Of a stretch of 64,000 nt of DNA, positions 60,927 through 64,000 are shown piece after piece. The stretch covers positions 353,713 to 417,712 of the forward strand of contig NZ_CP046190.1 of assembly GCF_012568445.1 (NCBI RefSeq), in the 5' to 3' direction. A program made the translations under genes and the position numbers. The notes below the pieces were generated by a model. That model did not search any database. It was not told the DNA's origin and was given only the letters and a program-made list of their open reading frames with translations. Origin of the DNA: Enterobacteriaceae endosymbiont of Donacia vulgaris. GTDB taxonomy: Bacteria; Pseudomonadota; Gammaproteobacteria; Enterobacterales; Enterobacteriaceae. Numbering within the stretch: the stretch's first letter is position 1; each line of letters begins with the position of its first letter.

Positions 60927-61283
60927 ATGAATAATATCATTAATTACTTAGAAAAAAAACAAATGAAAAATTATCAAAAATTTCCTTTATTTAGATCAGG
61001 AGATACATTAGAAATAAAAATTTGGGTCGTTGAAGGAGAAAAAAAAAGACTTCAAACTTTTGAAGGTATTGTTATTTCATTAAGAAAAAAAAATAGTTTT
61101 AATTGTTCTTTTACAATTAGAAAATTATCAAATGGTTTTGGAATTGAACGTGTTTTTCCTTTATATTCTACAATAATTCATTCTATTTTAGTTAAAAAAA
61201 AAGGTCAGGTAAGAAAAGCAAAATTATATTATTTACGTAAATTAACTGGTAAGGCAGCACGAATTAAAGAACGGTTAATTTAA
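60927..61283 (+). CDS. rplS: 50S ribosomal protein L19
   Basis: Subunit-interface protein, 118 residues (E. coli 115). [29 protein letters not shown] and [20 protein letters not shown] match the family. No gap from trmD, so translation is coupled. It converges with recD; the short gap contains only a loop-less AT palindrome (61294-61309). Confidence 0.96.
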   Translation: MNNIINYLEKKQMKNYQKFPLFRSGDTLEIKIWVVEGEKKRLQTFEGIVISLRKKNSFNCSFTIRKLSNGFGIERVFPLYSTIIHSILVKKKGQVRKAKLYYLRKLTGKAARIKERLI

Positions 61284-61308
61284 AATTAAAAATAATATTA
61301 ATTAATAT

Positions 61309-63153
61309 TTATTTTAAATAGTACATTATTTTTTTTTTTATATTGGAATATCTTTTAATTTTAATTTTTATTGCTTTATAAAAAATTGATTTTTTACCAT
61401 AAATATTTATTTTTTTTTTAGCTCTTGTAATAGCAGTATAAATTAATTCTCTAGTTAATATAGAATAAAATTTATTTGGTAAAACTAATGAAATATTATT
61501 AAATTCTGATCCTTGAGATTTATGTACAGTTATTGCATAAGCAATTTCATAAGCAGGTAAGTTTTTAATAGATATAATTTGATATTTTCCATTAGCTAAT
61601 AAAAATTTAATTTTTAATTTTTTATCAACTTCGTCAAAAAAAGTAATTCCAATATCTCCATTAAATAAATTTAAAAAATTATTATTTTGAGTAATAATAA
61701 TAGGTCTTCCTATATACCAATTATCTTTTCTAATATTCTTAATTAAATTTTTTTTATTAAATAATTCTTTTTCTATAATCTTATTAATTATTTTCGTGCC
61801 AAATAAACCGTTTTTAATAGCACATATAATTTGATAATTATTTAAATAGTATAAAATGTTTTTATGATTATTATTTTGTTTTTTTAAAAAAATAAAATAT
61901 TTTTCATATTTATGAATAAATGAATTAATCATTAATATATATTTTTTATCATTAATTATATTAATAAAATTCACATCAAAATTTTTTTTTAAAAATAATT
62001 TTTTAATTTTTTTTATATTTCCTTCTTTAATCATTATAGCTAATTTATGAATGTTAGAATTTGTGGAATATCTATAATTATATTGTAATTCGGTAATAAA
62101 ATTACGGAAAAAGACTTTAGGAATATTATAATTTTTTTTTAATTTATTATTATTAATAGAGTTTAACCATAAAAAATATTGTTTTGTAAAAAAAAATTTC
62201 TTAAAATAACACAAATCTTTTAGCATACTACCATATTCTATTGATGGTAATTGATATTCATCTCCTAATAATATTAAATTTGTTTTTTTAGGTAAAATTT
62301 TAAAAATAATAAACATTAAGTTAAAATCAATCATAGATGCTTCATCTATTATTAATAGATCTAAATCTAATAAATTTTCCTTATTGTAAAAACTTTTTTT
62401 ATTATAAATTTTCATTTTTAATAAATGATGTATAGTACTTGTTTTTTTAGGAACACTTTTTTTTTCATCTTTATTTATTAAATTTGAAGATATTTTTTTA
62501 AAAAATTTAGTTATAGAATAGATTAATCTAACAGATGCTTTACCTGTAGTTGCTACAACTTTAATTTTTAATGGTTTTTGATAAATTTTAATAAATGTAA
62601 AAATTATCTTTGATATTATACTAGTTTTTCCTGTGCCTGGAGAACCACTAATAATACTGATTCTATGTGTTAAAGCTGCACATAATGCTTCTTTTTGATA
62701 AATATTTTTATTATTATGATCAAATAAAATATTAAATATATATTTAATTTTATTTGGATCTATATAGTGAAAATTATTTTTAATAAAATTTTTAATTATT
62801 ATATTTTCTTCCTCCCATATTTTATATAAATATAAACAATTATTTTCTAAAATGATAGGAGTAATTTGTTTACCATTATTAATAATTTTATTATTATCAA
62901 ATAATATTTTTTCCCAATCTTTAACTTTATTTATTTCTTTTATTTTTTTTAAAAAAGGTATATTTTTAGTATATATCTCTAGAGATAATTTAGATATTGG
63001 TAAACAAATATTACCTTTACTAATACTTTTACTAAGTAATGATATTGCATATTTTAAAAATTCTTGTTTGTCGGAAGTAAAAATAGAAGCAAAATAAAAA
63101 TCAATTAGTCTAATAATACCTATTTCACATAATTTTTTAAAAAAATAATTCAT
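61309..63153 (-). CDS. recD: Exonuclease V subunit alpha RecD
   Basis: Fast 5'-3' helicase subunit of RecBCD. Walker A is GSPGTGKT (170-177), Walker B LLIIDEASMID, with VHKSQGSEF and YTAITRAKKKI toward the C-terminus. It has 614 residues (E. coli 608). All superfamily 1 motifs appear intact, in contrast to PriA. Located 30 bp after recB on the same strand. Confidence 0.95.
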   Translation of the reverse strand: MNYFFKKLCEIGIIRLIDFYFASIFTSDKQEFLKYAISLLSKSISKGNICLPISKLSLEIYTKNIPFLKKIKEINKVKDWEKILFDNNKIINNGKQITPIILENNCLYLYKIWEEENIIIKNFIKNNFHYIDPNKIKYIFNILFDHNNKNIYQKEALCAALTHRISIISGSPGTGKTSIISKIIFTFIKIYQKPLKIKVVATTGKASVRLIYSITKFFKKISSNLINKDEKKSVPKKTSTIHHLLKMKIYNKKSFYNKENLLDLDLLIIDEASMIDFNLMFIIFKILPKKTNLILLGDEYQLPSIEYGSMLKDLCYFKKFFFTKQYFLWLNSINNNKLKKNYNIPKVFFRNFITELQYNYRYSTNSNIHKLAIMIKEGNIKKIKKLFLKKNFDVNFINIINDKKYILMINSFIHKYEKYFIFLKKQNNNHKNILYYLNNYQIICAIKNGLFGTKIINKIIEKELFNKKNLIKNIRKDNWYIGRPIIITQNNNFLNLFNGDIGITFFDEVDKKLKIKFLLANGKYQIISIKNLPAYEIAYAITVHKSQGSEFNNISLVLPNKFYSILTRELIYTAITRAKKKINIYGKKSIFYKAIKIKIKRYSNIKKKIMYYLK

Positions 63154-63183
63154 ATGTTTTATATTAATATTTTTAAATTAAAT

Positions 63184-64000
63184 TTAAAAAAATAATTTAT
63201 TTAATTTTTCAATTAAATTTAAAGATGGTTTTGTTTCCCAGATACCATTTTTAGATTTCTTATCATCAATACCTCTAATATATAAATATATTACTCCTCC
63301 AAAATGTTTTTTATAATTATAATTTTTAATTCGATATTTTAAATATTTATGTAAAGATAAAGAATACAATTGATATTGTATATCATAACGTTTTAAAGAT
63401 ATATCTTTTTTAATATTTTTTTCTTTATAATATTTATAATTATTTCCTAGCCAATTTGATTTATAATCTATAATATAATATTTTTTATTCCATAAAATAA
63501 TTAAATCTATTACACCTAATAGAAATCCTTGTATTGTTTCAAATTTTAATTCAGGTAATTTACGTGAAATTACATCGTATTTATTGATAATATTATTATA
63601 TTTTACCGAAGAAAAAGAATTTTTTATTGATAAATAAAATTTAAATTCAGTTTTTTTATTTTTATTATTTATTTGTTGTAAAATAATATTTTTATTCCCT
63701 ATCGGGATTTTTATAAGATTATTGAACCAATTAGTTATTATAATGTGCCAAATAGGATTAATATTATTTTTTAATAATTCTTGTTTAATAAATTTTCTAG
63801 TAATATTTTGAGTAAAATCTAATTTTTCTAAAATTTTATGTAAAATAATACCTATATATTTTCCATGAGGAAAATTATGTTGTGTTCTTTTTATATTTTT
63901 TTTATTTATATTTAAAAATTTATTTTTTAAATTTATATTTAAATAATTTAAATTATTATTTTGTTGCTTACTAATTTGAGAATAACTAGATATTATTTTA
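63184..64000 (-). CDS. recB: Exonuclease V subunit beta RecB, 3' part, cut by the window edge
   Basis: The minus-strand frame stays open from the stop at 63184 to the window end, about 271 residues of the RecB C-terminus without a start. It contains the end of the helicase region (KIISSYSQIS) and the nuclease domain: catalytic His in IILHKILEKLDF, the Asp of GVIDLIILW, and Asp and Lys of IIDYKSNWLG. It ends in YDIQYQLYSLSLHKYLKYR and HFGGVIYLYIRGID. The nuclease looks active. With recD and sbcB it shows retained double-strand-break repair; recC is not in the window. Confidence 0.93.
   Translation of the reverse strand, partial: KIISSYSQISKQQNNNLNYLNINLKNKFLNINKKNIKRTQHNFPHGKYIGIILHKILEKLDFTQNITRKFIKQELLKNNINPIWHIIITNWFNNLIKIPIGNKNIILQQINNKNKKTEFKFYLSIKNSFSSVKYNNIINKYDVISRKLPELKFETIQGFLLGVIDLIILWNKKYYIIDYKSNWLGNNYKYYKEKNIKKDISLKRYDIQYQLYSLSLHKYLKYRIKNYNYKKHFGGVIYLYIRGIDDKKSKNGIWETKPSLNLIEKLNKLFF

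Noticed and set aside
1..64000. CRISPR arrays, insertion sequences, phage genes, toxin-antitoxin pairs or secondary-metabolite clusters
   Set aside because: None seen. Repeats are limited to homopolymers, simple AT runs and terminator hairpins, and every gene has a clear housekeeping or biosynthetic orthologue.

Overview
The window is an extremely AT-rich, repeat-poor stretch of a reduced gammaproteobacterial genome. Almost every protein aligns closely with an Enterobacterales (E. coli-type) orthologue. Local gene orders are also enterobacterial: sufABCDSE-pykF, nuoA-N, aroF-tyrA/bamD/rluD, dsbA-polA/engB, smpB-ssrA, rpmB-rpmG, rpmE/priA, nrdAB, ffh-rpsP-rimM-trmD-rplS and recB-recD. With the shrunken polA, long homopolymer tracts, eroded catalytic domains and complete absence of mobile elements, this points to an obligate, vertically inherited insect endosymbiont of the Blochmannia/Baumannia/Wigglesworthia kind. 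I do not assign a genus. Base composition was judged by eye, not computed.

Layout. 1-200: promoter and boxA leader of an rRNA operon reading leftward out of the window. 0.2-2.3 kb: murI and a C-terminally shortened iscS. 2.4-9.4 kb: pykF and the complete SUF iron-sulfur operon (minus strand). 9.6-14.1 kb: murJ, ribA, sbcB, tRNA-Ser(GGA) and a DedA-family gene. 14.1-29 kb: all thirteen complex I genes (nuoA to nuoN, nuoCD fused), minus strand. 29-33.7 kb: thrABC directly upstream of nuoA. 34.1-36.3 kb: parC. 36.5-38.7 kb: aroF-tyrA. 38.7-44.8 kb: bamD, rluD, dsbA, a polA reduced to its 5'-3' exonuclease domain, engB and typA. 44.8-45.7 kb: tmRNA and smpB. 46-51.6 kb: grpE, rpmB, rpmG, rpmE, priA and mnmG. 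52-57.8 kb: nrdAB, a basic amino-acid antiporter and a NIF3-family gene. 58-61.3 kb: ffh-rpsP-rimM-trmD-rplS. 61.3-64 kb: recD and the 3' part of recB.

How it works together. The gene set supports aerobic respiration (complex I, whose clusters are presumably built by Suf), glycolysis (PykF), threonine synthesis from aspartate, entry into the aromatic pathway, peptidoglycan precursor work (MurI, MurJ), riboflavin (RibA), outer-membrane and periplasmic folding (BamD, DsbA), dNTP supply (NrdAB), and basic translation, repair and replication functions.

I found no new multi-gene system. The most notable signals are proteins that keep full length but have lost one enzymatic half. TyrA keeps an intact chorismate mutase domain but has lost the NAD-binding glycines and the catalytic and substrate residues of prephenate dehydrogenase, and pheA is absent from its usual place next door. 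PriA keeps all eight zinc-binding cysteines but has lost the Walker A, Walker B and arginine-finger motifs of its helicase motor. Two further genes, smpB and rluD, are each broken by one missing base at a homopolymer tract, a pattern compatible with rescue by polymerase slippage. smpB has no usable ATG in its correct frame, so it is easily missed.
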